This document shows positions 42,290-51,839 of a stretch of DNA of 56,239 nucleotides, in pieces. The notes under the pieces were generated by a model. It ran no database searches. It was not told the DNA's origin and worked only from the letters and a program-made list of their open reading frames with translations. Origin of the DNA: Scatosoma sp045124465 (GTDB lineage: Bacteria; Bacillota; Clostridia; Christensenellales; Borkfalkiaceae). The translations under genes were made by a program, and so were the position numbers. The stretch covers positions 1 through 56,239 of the forward strand of contig JBGVLV010000010.1 in assembly GCA_045124465.1 (NCBI GenBank). The letters run 5' to 3'. Positions within the stretch are counted from its first letter, which is position 1. Every line of letters starts with the position of its first letter.

Positions 42290-43225
42290 ATGTCAACCAA
42301 GAAAATCATACCCGTCTTTTACGCGTCGGACGAAAACTATCTTCCCTATCTCACCGTTTCGGTGAGTTCGCTCAAAGAGAACGCGAGCAAGGAATACGCA
42401 TACGAGATATACGTTCTGCACGCGAATATGGAGCAAGGCGCGTCTACGGAAAAACTCCTCAAATACGCGGACGAGGATTTCCGTATCGTATTCGTCGATA
42501 TTTCCGAACGTTTGGAGGACGTGAAAAACGCTCTGCAACTTCGGGACTATTACACGGGCGCGACCTACTACCGTATTTTCATCGCGAGTATGTTCCCGCA
42601 GTTCGAAAAGGCGATCTATCTCGACAGCGACACGATCGTACTCGGAGACATTTCCAAAATGTACGAGATGGAATTGAAAGACGAGCTTATCGGCGCGGCG
42701 CGCGACGGCGCGGTGGCGGCTGTGCCCGAATTCCGCCTGTATACGAAAGAAACGCTGGGTATTGCGGCGGACGAATATTTCAACGCGGGCGTGCTTTTGA
42801 TGAATCTCAAACAGTTCAGAAAAGACGACTTCTATTCGAAGTTCTGCGGGCTTTTGAAAGAATATAAGTTCTGCGTCGCGCAGGATCAGGACTATCTGAA
42901 CGTGCTTTGTCACGGCAAAGTACGTTACTTCGGCGAGGAATGGAACAGAATGCCCATCGGCGGCGAAGGCGATACGCCCGAGCTTATCCATTACAACCTC
43001 ACGATGAAACCTTGGCATTACGAGAATATCCTCTTTAAAGAGCATTTCTGGAATTATGCAAGGCGCAGCGAGTTCTATCAGCGGATACTCAACGACTTGC
43101 ACGGCTATTCCGCGGCGGATAAGGCGCACGACTCCGAATGTGAAGTCGCGCTCAGGGCTTTGGCGGTGAAAGAGGCGGAGCGCCGAGATAACTTTATAAA
43201 AACGCGCCGCAAAGCGCAAAAATAA
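42290..43225 (+). CDS. Family 8 glycosyltransferase
   Basis: 311 residues with the GT8 (LgtC/glycogenin) layout: IPVFYASDENY at the start, YYRIFIAS, and the metal-binding D-S-D (112-114) in AIYLDSDTIV. HYNLTMKPWH near the C-terminus holds the second metal site. It transfers a hexose from a nucleotide sugar, probably onto a lipid or cell-wall glycan given the acyltransferases that follow. AAGGAG precedes the ATG. Confidence 0.92.
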   Translation: MSTKKIIPVFYASDENYLPYLTVSVSSLKENASKEYAYEIYVLHANMEQGASTEKLLKYADEDFRIVFVDISERLEDVKNALQLRDYYTGATYYRIFIASMFPQFEKAIYLDSDTIVLGDISKMYEMELKDELIGAARDGAVAAVPEFRLYTKETLGIAADEYFNAGVLLMNLKQFRKDDFYSKFCGLLKEYKFCVAQDQDYLNVLCHGKVRYFGEEWNRMPIGGEGDTPELIHYNLTMKPWHYENILFKEHFWNYARRSEFYQRILNDLHGYSAADKAHDSECEVALRALAVKEAERRDNFIKTRRKAQK

Positions 43226-43280
43226 ACCCGTCGGAAGGTGGTACGATCTACGGCGGAAAAGGAAAACGAGGTAGGCAGGT

Positions 43281-44138
43281 ATGGATTTATCGAATGTTTC
43301 GCCCGAAAGACGGGCGATCTTGGAACGGATAGAGGAATACGAACGCGCGGGACGGTTCGACGAGGACGTCGAAAACGATCCCGAGGCGCCCGAACTTTTG
43401 CCCGATCAGGTCGATTATCTTTGTAAAAAGCTGTCGAGTAAAATATCCAGAAAGATCGCGAACGCGGTCGGGGATAAATATTTCCTCGACCTCATCAAAA
43501 AAGACGTGCTCGTCATCGACGGCGTGGAGGGGGAAGAATACCTCGGCGCGCTGAAAAACGGCGCGATCGTCACCTGCAACCACTTTTCGGCGTTCGACAA
43601 TTACGTGGTGTTTCATTGCATCAGAAAATATTTGCCAAAAAAATACCTGTATAAGGTCATTCGGGAGGGAAATTACACCAACTTTCCGGGACTTTACGGG
43701 TTTTTATTTCGCCATTGCAACACCCTTCCGCTCTCGCGTAACCGCCGCACGATGATGAATTTTATGTCGGCGGTGAACACGTTGCTCACGCAAGGCGAAA
43801 GCGTGCTCATCTATCCCGAACAGGCAATGTGGTGGAACTATCGCAAACCCCGACCTTTCAAAGTCGGCGGGTTCAAAATGGCGTACCGTGCGAACGTACC
43901 CGTCGTGCCTACGTTCATCACGATGCGCCACGACGAAACGCGCACGGACGAAAGCGGGTATCCCGTGCAACGGCATACTTTGCACGTAATGCCGCCCATC
44001 TATCCCGATCCGTCGCTCGGCGAAAAGCTCGGCGCGCAAAAAATGTGCGACGAGGCGTACGCGCTCTGCAAAGCGAAATACGAAGAGGTCTACGGCGAAA
44101 CGCTGACCTATGCAAACGAAAAAGAGGTAAACGAATGA
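43281..44138 (+). CDS. PlsC-like acyltransferase
   Basis: 285 residues with the H-x4-D motif (H101-D106 in CNHFSAFDN) and YPEQAMWW, typical of 1-acylglycerol-3-phosphate acyltransferases. The N-terminal 50 residues are acidic and not membrane-spanning. It may make phosphatidate or acylate a glycolipid. GAGGTAGGCAGG precedes the ATG. Its stop overlaps the next start. Confidence 0.88.
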   Translation: MDLSNVSPERRAILERIEEYERAGRFDEDVENDPEAPELLPDQVDYLCKKLSSKISRKIANAVGDKYFLDLIKKDVLVIDGVEGEEYLGALKNGAIVTCNHFSAFDNYVVFHCIRKYLPKKYLYKVIREGNYTNFPGLYGFLFRHCNTLPLSRNRRTMMNFMSAVNTLLTQGESVLIYPEQAMWWNYRKPRPFKVGGFKMAYRANVPVVPTFITMRHDETRTDESGYPVQRHTLHVMPPIYPDPSLGEKLGAQKMCDEAYALCKAKYEEVYGETLTYANEKEVNE

Positions 44139-44710
44139 TACTGTATCTTGCGATCATCGCGATCGCGGTCGCGATACTGACGACGGTCGTATCCCTTGCG
44201 AGCGGCGAGGGCTTTTTGCTCGTACTCGGGTTTACGGGACTTGCCGTCGTCGTGGTCGTCGCGATAGACGGACTGACGGCGACCGTCAGCCGCTTGTTGC
44301 CGCAAAAGTGCGCGAACCACGAAAAGAAGATATTCGCCGTTTCCGCCAAGGAAAAGAAATTCTACGAAAAACTCAAAATCCGTAAATGGAAAGACAAAGT
44401 ACCCGAAATAGGACATTTTACGGGCTTTCGCAAAAATAAGATAGCCGATCCCAAAAGCGTGGAATACCTCGACAGGTTCTTGCTCGAAATCTGTTACGGC
44501 GAGATCGGTCATTTCGTCAGTTTGTTCACGGGCTTTTTGATCTTGTTGCTCTTCCCGCTGACCGAGCTTTGGTGGGCGATCTCCGTTCCCGTGGCGGTGA
44601 TAAACGCGTTGCTCAATTTGCCGTCGCTGTTCATTTTGCGGTACAATTCCTATAAACTCAAAATCCTCCGCGCGAGCAACCTCAAAAAGCAGGCGCGGGA
44701 AAAGGCGTAA
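44135..44710 (+). CDS. Membrane protein resembling CrtO-type glycosyl-4,4'-diaponeurosporenoate acyltransferase
   Basis: 191 residues with four hydrophobic segments (about 1-24, 27-45, 128-145, 150-168). The central region WKDKVPEIGHFTGFRKNKI and ICYGEIGHF resembles the small acyltransferase family named after staphyloxanthin CrtO. No carotenoid genes are nearby, so the substrate is more likely another glycolipid (inference). The ATG overlaps the stop of the PlsC-like gene, so the two are coupled. Confidence 0.7.
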   Translation: MILYLAIIAIAVAILTTVVSLASGEGFLLVLGFTGLAVVVVVAIDGLTATVSRLLPQKCANHEKKIFAVSAKEKKFYEKLKIRKWKDKVPEIGHFTGFRKNKIADPKSVEYLDRFLLEICYGEIGHFVSLFTGFLILLLFPLTELWWAISVPVAVINALLNLPSLFILRYNSYKLKILRASNLKKQAREKA

Positions 44711-44790
44711 AAAAATAAATTATTTAATAAAATTAAATAAGATCGTTTCAAACCGATAAAAAACGGTTATAAATAGACGAGAACGGAATC

Positions 44791-44815
44791 AAGGGGCGCG
44801 AAAACGCCCCTTTTT
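44791..44815 (+). terminator. Terminator of the glycosyltransferase/acyltransferase cluster
   Basis: AAGGGGCG pairs with CGCCCCTT around CGAAAA, followed by a T run. Confidence 0.88.
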
Positions 44816-44838
44816 CGAAAATACGGAGGTCGAAAACA

Positions 44839-46233
44839 ATGAAAACGGACGTCGTTATCGTGGGCGCGGGTCCCGCGGGTATCTTTACGGCGATCGAAAT
44901 GCTCCGCAAAGGCAGTAAGAAAAAGATCGTCGTCGTGGAAAAGGGCAAGTCGGTGGAGAACCGCCGTTGTCCCAAACACAAAACGCAGAAATGCGTCAAC
45001 TGCAAACCGTATTGCCATATCACGACGGGCTTTTCGGGCGCGGGCGCGTTCTCGGACGGAAAACTGTCTTTGAGCTGCGAAGTGGGCGGCGATCTGCCCC
45101 AACTCATCGGCGCGGATCTTGCCCAACAAACGATCGACTATACCGATAAAATTTACCTCGAATTCGGCGCGGACGGCAAGATCGAAGGGGTCGGCGCGGG
45201 CGACGAGGTGAAAGAGATCAGAAAACGCGCGATCAAAGCGGGACTGAAACTCGTGGACTGTCCCATTCGGCACATGGGTACGGAAAAGGCGCAGGGGATA
45301 TATCTCGCCATCGAAAAATACCTGCAAGAAAACGGCGTGGAGATACTTTTCGAATGCGAATGTAACGCGCCCATCGTCGAAAACGGCGTATGCAAAGGCG
45401 TGTCCGTATCTTACGCGGACGGGAGCAAGAGTTTCGAAATATTCGCCGAACACACGGTCGTGGCGACGGGTCGGCGGGGCGCGGACTGGCTGGAAAAGGT
45501 CTGCGAAAAATACGGGGTCGAACACGCGGCGAGCACCGTTGACATCGGCGTGCGCGTAGAGGTTCGGAACGAAGTGATGGAAACGGTGAACAAAGCCCTG
45601 TACGAGTCCAAACTCGTCGGCTATCCGTTGCCGTTCAAAAACAAAGTGCGTACGTTCTGCCAAAACCCCGGCGGGTTCGTTTCGCAGGAGAATTACGACA
45701 ATAACCTTGCCGTCGTCAACGGGCATAGCTATAAAGATCTCAAAACGGACAACACGAACGTGTCCATACTCTGTTCGCATAACTTCTCCTATCCGTTCGA
45801 TCAGCCGATCGCGTACGCGCAGAAGATCGGCGAACTTACGAATATGCTGGGCGCGGGGCATATCCTCGTCCAACGTTTCGGGGATATTTTGAGCGGCAAA
45901 CGCACGTGGCAGGAGGAGCTTTCCCGCTCCAACGTCCGCCCCACGCTCAAAGACGCGGTCGCGGGGGATATCACTTCCGCGTTGCCGTACAGGACGATGG
46001 TGAATATCATCAACTTTATGAACGCGGTGGATTACGTAGTGCCGGGGTTCGCGGCGGCGGAAACGCTTTTGTACTCGCCCGAACTCAAATTTTACAGCAA
46101 CCGTATCAAGATGGACGAAAACTTCGATACGAACGTGAAAGGACTGCATTGCCTCGGCGATTCGAGCGGTTGGACGCGCGGACTGATGATGGCGTCGGTG
46201 ATGGGCGTTTTGATGGGCAGAAAGCTCGTTTGA
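44839..46233 (+). CDS. FAD-dependent dehydrogenase (COG2509-like)
   Basis: 464 residues with the Rossmann FAD motif GAGPAGIFTA (8-17), a cysteine-rich segment near residues 44-60 (CPKHK, CVNCKPYCH) and the C-terminal GDSSGWTRGL. This fits the uncharacterised FAD-dependent dehydrogenase group common in Clostridia. ACGGAGG before the ATG. It stands alone between terminators. Confidence 0.88.
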   Translation: MKTDVVIVGAGPAGIFTAIEMLRKGSKKKIVVVEKGKSVENRRCPKHKTQKCVNCKPYCHITTGFSGAGAFSDGKLSLSCEVGGDLPQLIGADLAQQTIDYTDKIYLEFGADGKIEGVGAGDEVKEIRKRAIKAGLKLVDCPIRHMGTEKAQGIYLAIEKYLQENGVEILFECECNAPIVENGVCKGVSVSYADGSKSFEIFAEHTVVATGRRGADWLEKVCEKYGVEHAASTVDIGVRVEVRNEVMETVNKALYESKLVGYPLPFKNKVRTFCQNPGGFVSQENYDNNLAVVNGHSYKDLKTDNTNVSILCSHNFSYPFDQPIAYAQKIGELTNMLGAGHILVQRFGDILSGKRTWQEELSRSNVRPTLKDAVAGDITSALPYRTMVNIINFMNAVDYVVPGFAAAETLLYSPELKFYSNRIKMDENFDTNVKGLHCLGDSSGWTRGLMMASVMGVLMGRKLV

Positions 46234-46254
46234 CGGACTTAAAAACGGATAAAA

Positions 46255-46283
46255 GATCCCCGCTTGAATGAAAAGCGGGGATC
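46255..46283 (+). terminator. Terminator of the FAD dehydrogenase
   Basis: GATCCCCGCTT pairs with AAGCGGGGATC; a T-rich run follows about 8 nt later. Confidence 0.75.
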
Positions 46284-46345
46284 GGGCGTTATTTTTCGGG
46301 GAATTTTCAAGAAATTTTTTAAGTTTTTTCTTAAAAAAAGAGGTT

Positions 46346-46374
46346 TTGAGAAAGTTTTGTCGAAATAATATAAT
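46346..46374 (+). promoter_or_regulatory. Promoter of the dgt-dnaG-rpoD operon
   Basis: TTGAGA (46346-46351) and TATAAT (46369-46374) with 17 bp between them; the ATG of dgt is 42 bp downstream behind AAAGGAGG. Confidence 0.82.
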
Positions 46375-46416
46375 ATAGGGGTTTGAAACGCCCGAAACGG
46401 AAAAAGGAGGTAACTT

Positions 46417-47445
46417 ATGAACGAAAAACGCGAATACGCTTGCGTTCGGGAACGCATTTGCGCGCAGGAAGATCTTTTCTTCTCCCCGTACGCCAAAAAG
46501 TCCGCGGACACGCAGGGCAGAGCCAAAGCGGAAAAACGCTGCGACTTCCGCACCGATTTCCAGCGCGACCGCGACAGGATCATTTACAGTAACTCCTTTA
46601 AACGCTTGAAAAACAAAACGCAGGTGTTCTTCGCCCCCGAAGGCGATCACTATATCACCCGTCTTACGCACACCCTCGACGTATCGCAGATCGCCCGTTC
46701 GATCGCGCGCTCGCTCGCGCTCAACGAGGATCTCGCGGAGGCGATCGCGCTCGGTCACGACCTTGGGCATACCCCGTTCGGTCACGTGGGCGAGAGAGTG
46801 CTAGCCAAGCTCGCGAAAAACGGGTTCTATCACAACGAACAGTCTTTGCGGGTCGTGGACGATATCGAAAAGGACGGTCGGGGACTCAACCTCACCTACG
46901 AGGTCCGCGACGGGATATTGCAGCATAAGAGTACGGGCAGACCTTCGACGCTCGAAGGGGAGGCGGTGTCGCTGGCGGACAGGATCGCGTATATCAACCA
47001 CGACATAGAGGACGCCCTCCGCGCGGGGATACTCAAAGAGAGCGACCTGCCGAAAAACGCCGTAAAGACGCTCGGCAACGAAACGAAAACGCGTATCAAC
47101 ACCGCGATCACCGATATTTACAAAACCTCGTACGGCAAAGAACACGTGAAAATGTCCGAGGAAGTGATGACGGCGACCAACGAGTTGAGAAAGTTTATGT
47201 TCGAGCGGGTGTACGAGCTTGCGAATAAGTCCATACAGGAACGTTCGGAACGTATGCTCACGCAAATGTTCGAATATTTCACGAGCCACGTGGAAAAACT
47301 CCCCAAGCCCTATCTGCGGCTTTTGGAGCGGGACGGAAAGGAACGGGTTGTGTGCGACTATCTGTCGGGTATGACCGATCGGTACGCCATCGGCGTGTTC
47401 GAGAGCCTGTTCATTCCTTCGACGTTCACGATCGGAGGTGTGTGA
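46417..47445 (+). CDS. dgt: dGTPase-like HD-domain triphosphohydrolase
   Basis: 342 residues. Metal ligands of the HD domain are in RLTHTLDVSQ and the HDLGHTPFGH motif. N-terminal FQRDRDRIIYSNSFKRLKNKTQV is typical. It hydrolyses dNTPs to nucleosides and triphosphate. It sits 2 bp before dnaG, the usual position in Clostridia. Confidence 0.94.
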   Translation: MNEKREYACVRERICAQEDLFFSPYAKKSADTQGRAKAEKRCDFRTDFQRDRDRIIYSNSFKRLKNKTQVFFAPEGDHYITRLTHTLDVSQIARSIARSLALNEDLAEAIALGHDLGHTPFGHVGERVLAKLAKNGFYHNEQSLRVVDDIEKDGRGLNLTYEVRDGILQHKSTGRPSTLEGEAVSLADRIAYINHDIEDALRAGILKESDLPKNAVKTLGNETKTRINTAITDIYKTSYGKEHVKMSEEVMTATNELRKFMFERVYELANKSIQERSERMLTQMFEYFTSHVEKLPKPYLRLLERDGKERVVCDYLSGMTDRYAIGVFESLFIPSTFTIGGV

Positions 47446-47447
47446 AG

Positions 47448-49247
47448 ATGACCGGTTTCGATCCGCGGTTTATGCAGGAATTAAAACAGAAAAACGACAT
47501 TGCCGAAGTCGTGAGCGGCTACGTGCGTTTGGAGCGCAAGGGGAACACGTACTGGGCGTGTTGTCCGTTCCATCACGAGCGTACCCCCTCTTTCGCCGTC
47601 AACCAGATGGACCAGTTCTATCATTGTTTCGGTTGCGGCGTGTCGGGCGACGTCGTGAAGTTCGTGCAGGAGATAGAATCCACCGACTTTATGGGCGCGG
47701 TGCGGATACTCGCGGCGCGCGCGAAAATGACCGTTCCCGAAAGCAATTTCGATACGGAACGCGCGGCGCAGTTAAAGAAAAAACGGGATACGATGGCGGC
47801 GATCATGCTCGCAAGCGCGAAGTTTTATCTCTCCAACCTGTACAGCGGCGACGAGCGCGCGAACGCGCATTTGCAGTATATCCAAAACCGTAAGCTTTCG
47901 CCCACGACGGTGAAGAAATTCGGACTGGGCGCGTCCCTCGATTTCTACTCACTCGCGGACTATCTCCGCGACAGCGGGTTCGTAAAACAGGACCTTCTCG
48001 ACAGCGGCGTGTTGTCCGAGGCGAAGAACGGCAGACTCGTGGACGCGCAGAGCGGCAGACTCATCTTTCCCATCATCAACGCGTTCGACGAGGTCGTCGC
48101 GTTCGGCGGTCGGTTGATAGAAAAGTCCGATTTCGCGAAATATAAAAATACCAAGGAAACGTTGCTGTTCAATAAGAGCAAAACGTTGTACAATATCAAC
48201 TTGCTCAAAAAATACAAACGCCAACACCCCGTGCAAAACGTGATCATCGTCGAGGGGTATATGGATACCATTTCCCTCTATCAAGCGGGTTTTGAGAACG
48301 TGGTGGCGTCTATGGGTACTTCGCTCACAAAGGAACAGGCGCGGCTCGTAAAGCGGTATTCGGACAACGTACTTATCAGTTACGACGGCGATTTCGCGGG
48401 TCAGAAAGCCGATCTTCGGGGTTTGGAGATATTGAGCGACGAGCGCTTGCAGGTGCGGGTCGTACCGATGCCCGAAGGGCTTGACCCCGACGACGTAGTA
48501 AAGCAAGGCGCGGCGGCGTATCAGAAATGTCTGGACGCGGCGATGCCGCTCATCGACTATAAGATCCACGCGATCGAACGCAAGTACGATCTCTCGCGGA
48601 CGGAGGACAAGCGTTTATACGTCGCGGAGGCGCTCAAAGTGGTCGCGACGGCGGAGAGCGAGGCGGTCAAAGAGGAGCTTTTGAAAAAGCTCCGCGACAA
48701 GACGGGCATTACCTATCACGCGCTCGAACGCGATCTGCAAAACGGCAAGAACGCGCCCGTTCGGGAAGAACGTACGGCGGCGGAGGAACAGATTCGGATC
48801 GCGGAAACGGCGGCAGGAGCGGATAAGACGGTGAAAGCGACGAGATTCATACTGGCGGCGAAACTCTTTTCCGCGCCGTATGCAAAGGCTTTCGACGTCG
48901 GCGGTCTGCCCTTCGAGGACGAAACGCATAAGACGATCGCAAGGTATATCGCCGAACACGAGAAGTCGGGCGAGAAGATACGTCCGAGCGAGCTGTTCGA
49001 ATTGCTCGACGAGAATAGCGAGGAGTTCAACGCGATACTCGACCTCAACTACGAGGACAAGCTTTCGGGCGAAGTGGCGGCGCGGTTCTTCTCGGACAGC
49101 GTGAGGACGTTGGAGCGGCAGGCGATCGAACGGGAGATCGCGGCGTACAACGAGGCGTACGCGCTGGAAACGGACGAGGAAAAGCGGAAAGAGGTAGCGA
49201 AGAAACTGACGCAATGCGTTTCCCGTCGGAATAAATTGAAAAAATAA
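47448..49247 (+). CDS. dnaG: DNA primase
   Basis: 599 residues, normal length. The CHC2 zinc finger uses C39, H42, C60 and C63. The Toprim domain has VIIVEGYMD and SYDGDFAGQKA. A C-terminal helical DnaB-binding region follows. The ATG at 47448 is preceded by GGAGGTG; the frame opens earlier, within dgt, but without a site. It makes RNA primers at the replication fork. Confidence 0.97.
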   Translation: MTGFDPRFMQELKQKNDIAEVVSGYVRLERKGNTYWACCPFHHERTPSFAVNQMDQFYHCFGCGVSGDVVKFVQEIESTDFMGAVRILAARAKMTVPESNFDTERAAQLKKKRDTMAAIMLASAKFYLSNLYSGDERANAHLQYIQNRKLSPTTVKKFGLGASLDFYSLADYLRDSGFVKQDLLDSGVLSEAKNGRLVDAQSGRLIFPIINAFDEVVAFGGRLIEKSDFAKYKNTKETLLFNKSKTLYNINLLKKYKRQHPVQNVIIVEGYMDTISLYQAGFENVVASMGTSLTKEQARLVKRYSDNVLISYDGDFAGQKADLRGLEILSDERLQVRVVPMPEGLDPDDVVKQGAAAYQKCLDAAMPLIDYKIHAIERKYDLSRTEDKRLYVAEALKVVATAESEAVKEELLKKLRDKTGITYHALERDLQNGKNAPVREERTAAEEQIRIAETAAGADKTVKATRFILAAKLFSAPYAKAFDVGGLPFEDETHKTIARYIAEHEKSGEKIRPSELFELLDENSEEFNAILDLNYEDKLSGEVAARFFSDSVRTLERQAIEREIAAYNEAYALETDEEKRKEVAKKLTQCVSRRNKLKK

Positions 49248-49295
49248 AAAAGCAAAAACAAGGAAAGGTTTTTATATAAACGGAGGATAAAAAGG

Positions 49296-50351
49296 GTGAA
49301 TATATCCGAGCAAAAACTTAACGAGATCTTGGCTGGCATTATCGAGAATTACAGCAAGAAGGGCAGTATTTCCACGAACGCGCTCTGCGACATTATGGAG
49401 AAATACGACACGAACGCGAATCAGATCGATTACGTGTACAAGTCCCTCGGCGAGGCGGGGATCCAGATCGTAGACGAGGACCAACGCGACAAGGAACTGT
49501 TCGAACAGGCGCTTGCCGACATCGGTCTTGACGATCCCGTGAAAATGTATCTCAAAGACATCGGCAGAGTTCCGCTGTTGACGGCGGATGAAGAGGTCGA
49601 TCTGGCAAGACGTATGCAGGAGGACGACGCGTCGGCGAGAAAACGTCTGTCGGAGGCGAACCTCCGTCTTGTCGTTTCCATCGCGAAACGGTACGTGGGG
49701 CGGGGCATGCTCTTTCTCGATCTGATACAGGAAGGAAACCTCGGTCTTATGAAAGCCGTGGAAAAATTCGACTATCAGAAAGGGTTCAAGTTCTCGACCT
49801 ACGCGACCTGGTGGATACGTCAGTCCATTACGCGCGCCATCGCCGATCAGGCGAGAACGATCCGTATCCCCGTACACATGGTGGAAACGATCAATAAACT
49901 TACGAGAGTACAGCGTTTGCTGCTCCAAGAATTCGGCAGAGAACCCACGCCCGCGGAGATCGCGGAAAAAATGGGCGTGAGCGAGGACCGCGTAGTCGAG
50001 ATACAGAAGATCGCGCAAGACCCCGTGTCTTTGGAAACGCCCATCGGCGAGGAAGAGGACAGCCATCTCGGCGATTTCATCGAGGACGAAAAGACGACGA
50101 CGCCCAGCGATTCCGTCGCGTTCACGATGCTCAAAGAACAGCTCCTCGGCGTGTTAGACACGCTTACCCCGCGCGAGGAAAAGGTACTCCGTCTGCGTTA
50201 CGGTATCGACGACGGCAAGCCCAGAACGCTCGAAGAAGTAGGCAGGGAGTTCAACGTTACGCGTGAGCGTATCCGTCAGATCGAGGCGAAAGCGCTGAGA
50301 AAGCTCCGCCACCCCTCGCGCAGTAAGAAACTCAAAGATTTCCTCGAATAA
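49296..50351 (+). CDS. rpoD: RNA polymerase primary sigma factor
   Basis: 351 residues. A short region 1.1 (1-80), region 1.2 (DPVKMYLKDIGRVPLL), region 2 with the -10 recognition helix (KFSTYATWWIRQ), region 3, and region 4 helix-turn-helix (EVGREFNVTRERIRQIE) are in order. The start is GTG behind CGGAGG. It follows dnaG, a conserved pair, and matches the consensus -35/-10 promoters seen across the window. Confidence 0.97.
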   Translation: MNISEQKLNEILAGIIENYSKKGSISTNALCDIMEKYDTNANQIDYVYKSLGEAGIQIVDEDQRDKELFEQALADIGLDDPVKMYLKDIGRVPLLTADEEVDLARRMQEDDASARKRLSEANLRLVVSIAKRYVGRGMLFLDLIQEGNLGLMKAVEKFDYQKGFKFSTYATWWIRQSITRAIADQARTIRIPVHMVETINKLTRVQRLLLQEFGREPTPAEIAEKMGVSEDRVVEIQKIAQDPVSLETPIGEEEDSHLGDFIEDEKTTTPSDSVAFTMLKEQLLGVLDTLTPREEKVLRLRYGIDDGKPRTLEEVGREFNVTRERIRQIEAKALRKLRHPSRSKKLKDFLE

Positions 50352-51034
50352 TGGGTTACGGGAAACGTATCGATACGCTGTGTTCGCTTTTGACCCCTGC
50401 GAAAACGTTCGCGGACGTGGGTTGCGATCACGGCTATTGCAGCGAATATATGCTCGTAAACGGGCTTTGCGAGAAAGTCGTGTTTTCCGATATCAGTAAG
50501 GGCAGTCTTGCGAAAGCGGAAAAACTGCTCGCGCCGTACGTTCGGTCGGGCAAAGCCAAAGCCGTGCTCGGCGACGGGTTCTTCGGCGTGGAGAAAGACG
50601 CGGAAGAAGTGCTGATCGCGGGCATGGGCGGCAGCGAGATCGTCGCGATATTGAGCGATAAGAAATACGGGTTCTTGCCCAAACGGTTCGTATTCCAGCC
50701 TATGCACGACGCGGAAAAACTTCGGCGGTATCTGCTCGGAAACGGCGGGTATATCGAACGGGACTTTACGTTCGAGGACGGGAAGTTTTACGACGTACTC
50801 GTCGGCGGGAGAGCGGACGGGGAGAAAAGGACGGCCGCATACTCGGACGCGGAATACGAGTTCGGGAGAGAGAATCTCCAAACGATGAACGCGGCGTTCG
50901 TGAAACGGACGGAAAAGCAAAAGAAAAATATCGAAAAATACCTGCGCGAACCCACGCTCGGCGAAAAGAGCCGCGCGGAGTTGGAAGAACGCAGACAAAG
51001 ACTGCAAGGAGTGCTCGACGGTGAAATTAAGTGA
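50351..51034 (+). CDS. trmK: tRNA (adenine22-N1)-methyltransferase
   Basis: 227 residues of Rossmann methyltransferase fold: FADVGCDHGYCSEY holds the SAM-binding motif and AGMGG the second conserved element. A Lys/Arg-rich C-terminal coiled coil is typical of TrmK. It methylates A22 in some tRNAs. Its ATG overlaps the rpoD stop by one base. Confidence 0.92.
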   Translation: MGYGKRIDTLCSLLTPAKTFADVGCDHGYCSEYMLVNGLCEKVVFSDISKGSLAKAEKLLAPYVRSGKAKAVLGDGFFGVEKDAEEVLIAGMGGSEIVAILSDKKYGFLPKRFVFQPMHDAEKLRRYLLGNGGYIERDFTFEDGKFYDVLVGGRADGEKRTAAYSDAEYEFGRENLQTMNAAFVKRTEKQKKNIEKYLREPTLGEKSRAELEERRQRLQGVLDGEIK

Positions 51035-51824
51035 GATATACCAAATAGCGGACAGCCTCGCGCCCAAAGCGCTCAGCGACGAATATTGCGCGAAGTACGG
51101 CGCGTACGATAACAGCGGGATACTGCTCGATACGGGCGAAGAGATCCGCTCGGCGGTGTTCTCGCTCGACCTTTCCTTTCAAGCGATCGAAAAGGCTTTG
51201 GAGCTTGGCGCGAACCTGATCGTCACCCACCACCCCGCGATCTACGGAAAGATCGGCAGTATTCGCGTTTCCGATTTCGAGCCGCTCGGCGAAAAGCTCG
51301 CGCGATGTCTGAAAAACGGAATATCCGTGATCTCCATGCACCTCAACCTCGATTGCGCCGAGGACGGCATAGACGACCGTTTGGCGGAGGGGATACGGAA
51401 GGCGGCGGGAGGAGGTTCTCCCGCGCGGACGATGCAACCGCTCGAACGGGGCGGGTACGGCAAGGCGTACGACGTGGCGGAAACGCCGCTTGAAACGCTC
51501 GTCGGAAGAATAAAAAAGGAATTTAAGACGGAACGCGTTCTCGTATACGGGGACGGGGAACGGAAGATCGGGCGCGTGGCGAGCTTTTGCGGCGCGGGCG
51601 CGGACGAACAGACGGTGGCGTTTGCGGCGAAAGAGGGCGCGGACGCCGTGGTATCTTCCGATTTCAAGCACCACGTTATAGCGCTTGCGCTCGAACGGGG
51701 ACTGTGCGCCGTCGCGTTGACGCATTACGCGTCGGAAAACTACGGTTTTGAAAAATATTATCAAAGTATCCGTCAAAGGATAAGCGTGCCGTGCGAGTAC
51801 GTTACGGACGAAAATCTGCTTTGA
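51021..51824 (+). CDS. Nif3-like dinuclear metal-centre protein
   Basis: 267 residues. Histidine ligands appear in VTHHPAIYG near residues 70-78 and in the C-terminal THYASE. The family (YqfO/Nif3/GTP cyclohydrolase 1 type 2-like) is often next to trmK; its biochemical role is not settled. It overlaps trmK by 14 bp. Confidence 0.9.
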   Translation: MKLSEIYQIADSLAPKALSDEYCAKYGAYDNSGILLDTGEEIRSAVFSLDLSFQAIEKALELGANLIVTHHPAIYGKIGSIRVSDFEPLGEKLARCLKNGISVISMHLNLDCAEDGIDDRLAEGIRKAAGGGSPARTMQPLERGGYGKAYDVAETPLETLVGRIKKEFKTERVLVYGDGERKIGRVASFCGAGADEQTVAFAAKEGADAVVSSDFKHHVIALALERGLCAVALTHYASENYGFEKYYQSIRQRISVPCEYVTDENLL

Positions 51825-51839
51825 CGGGAGGAGTTATAT

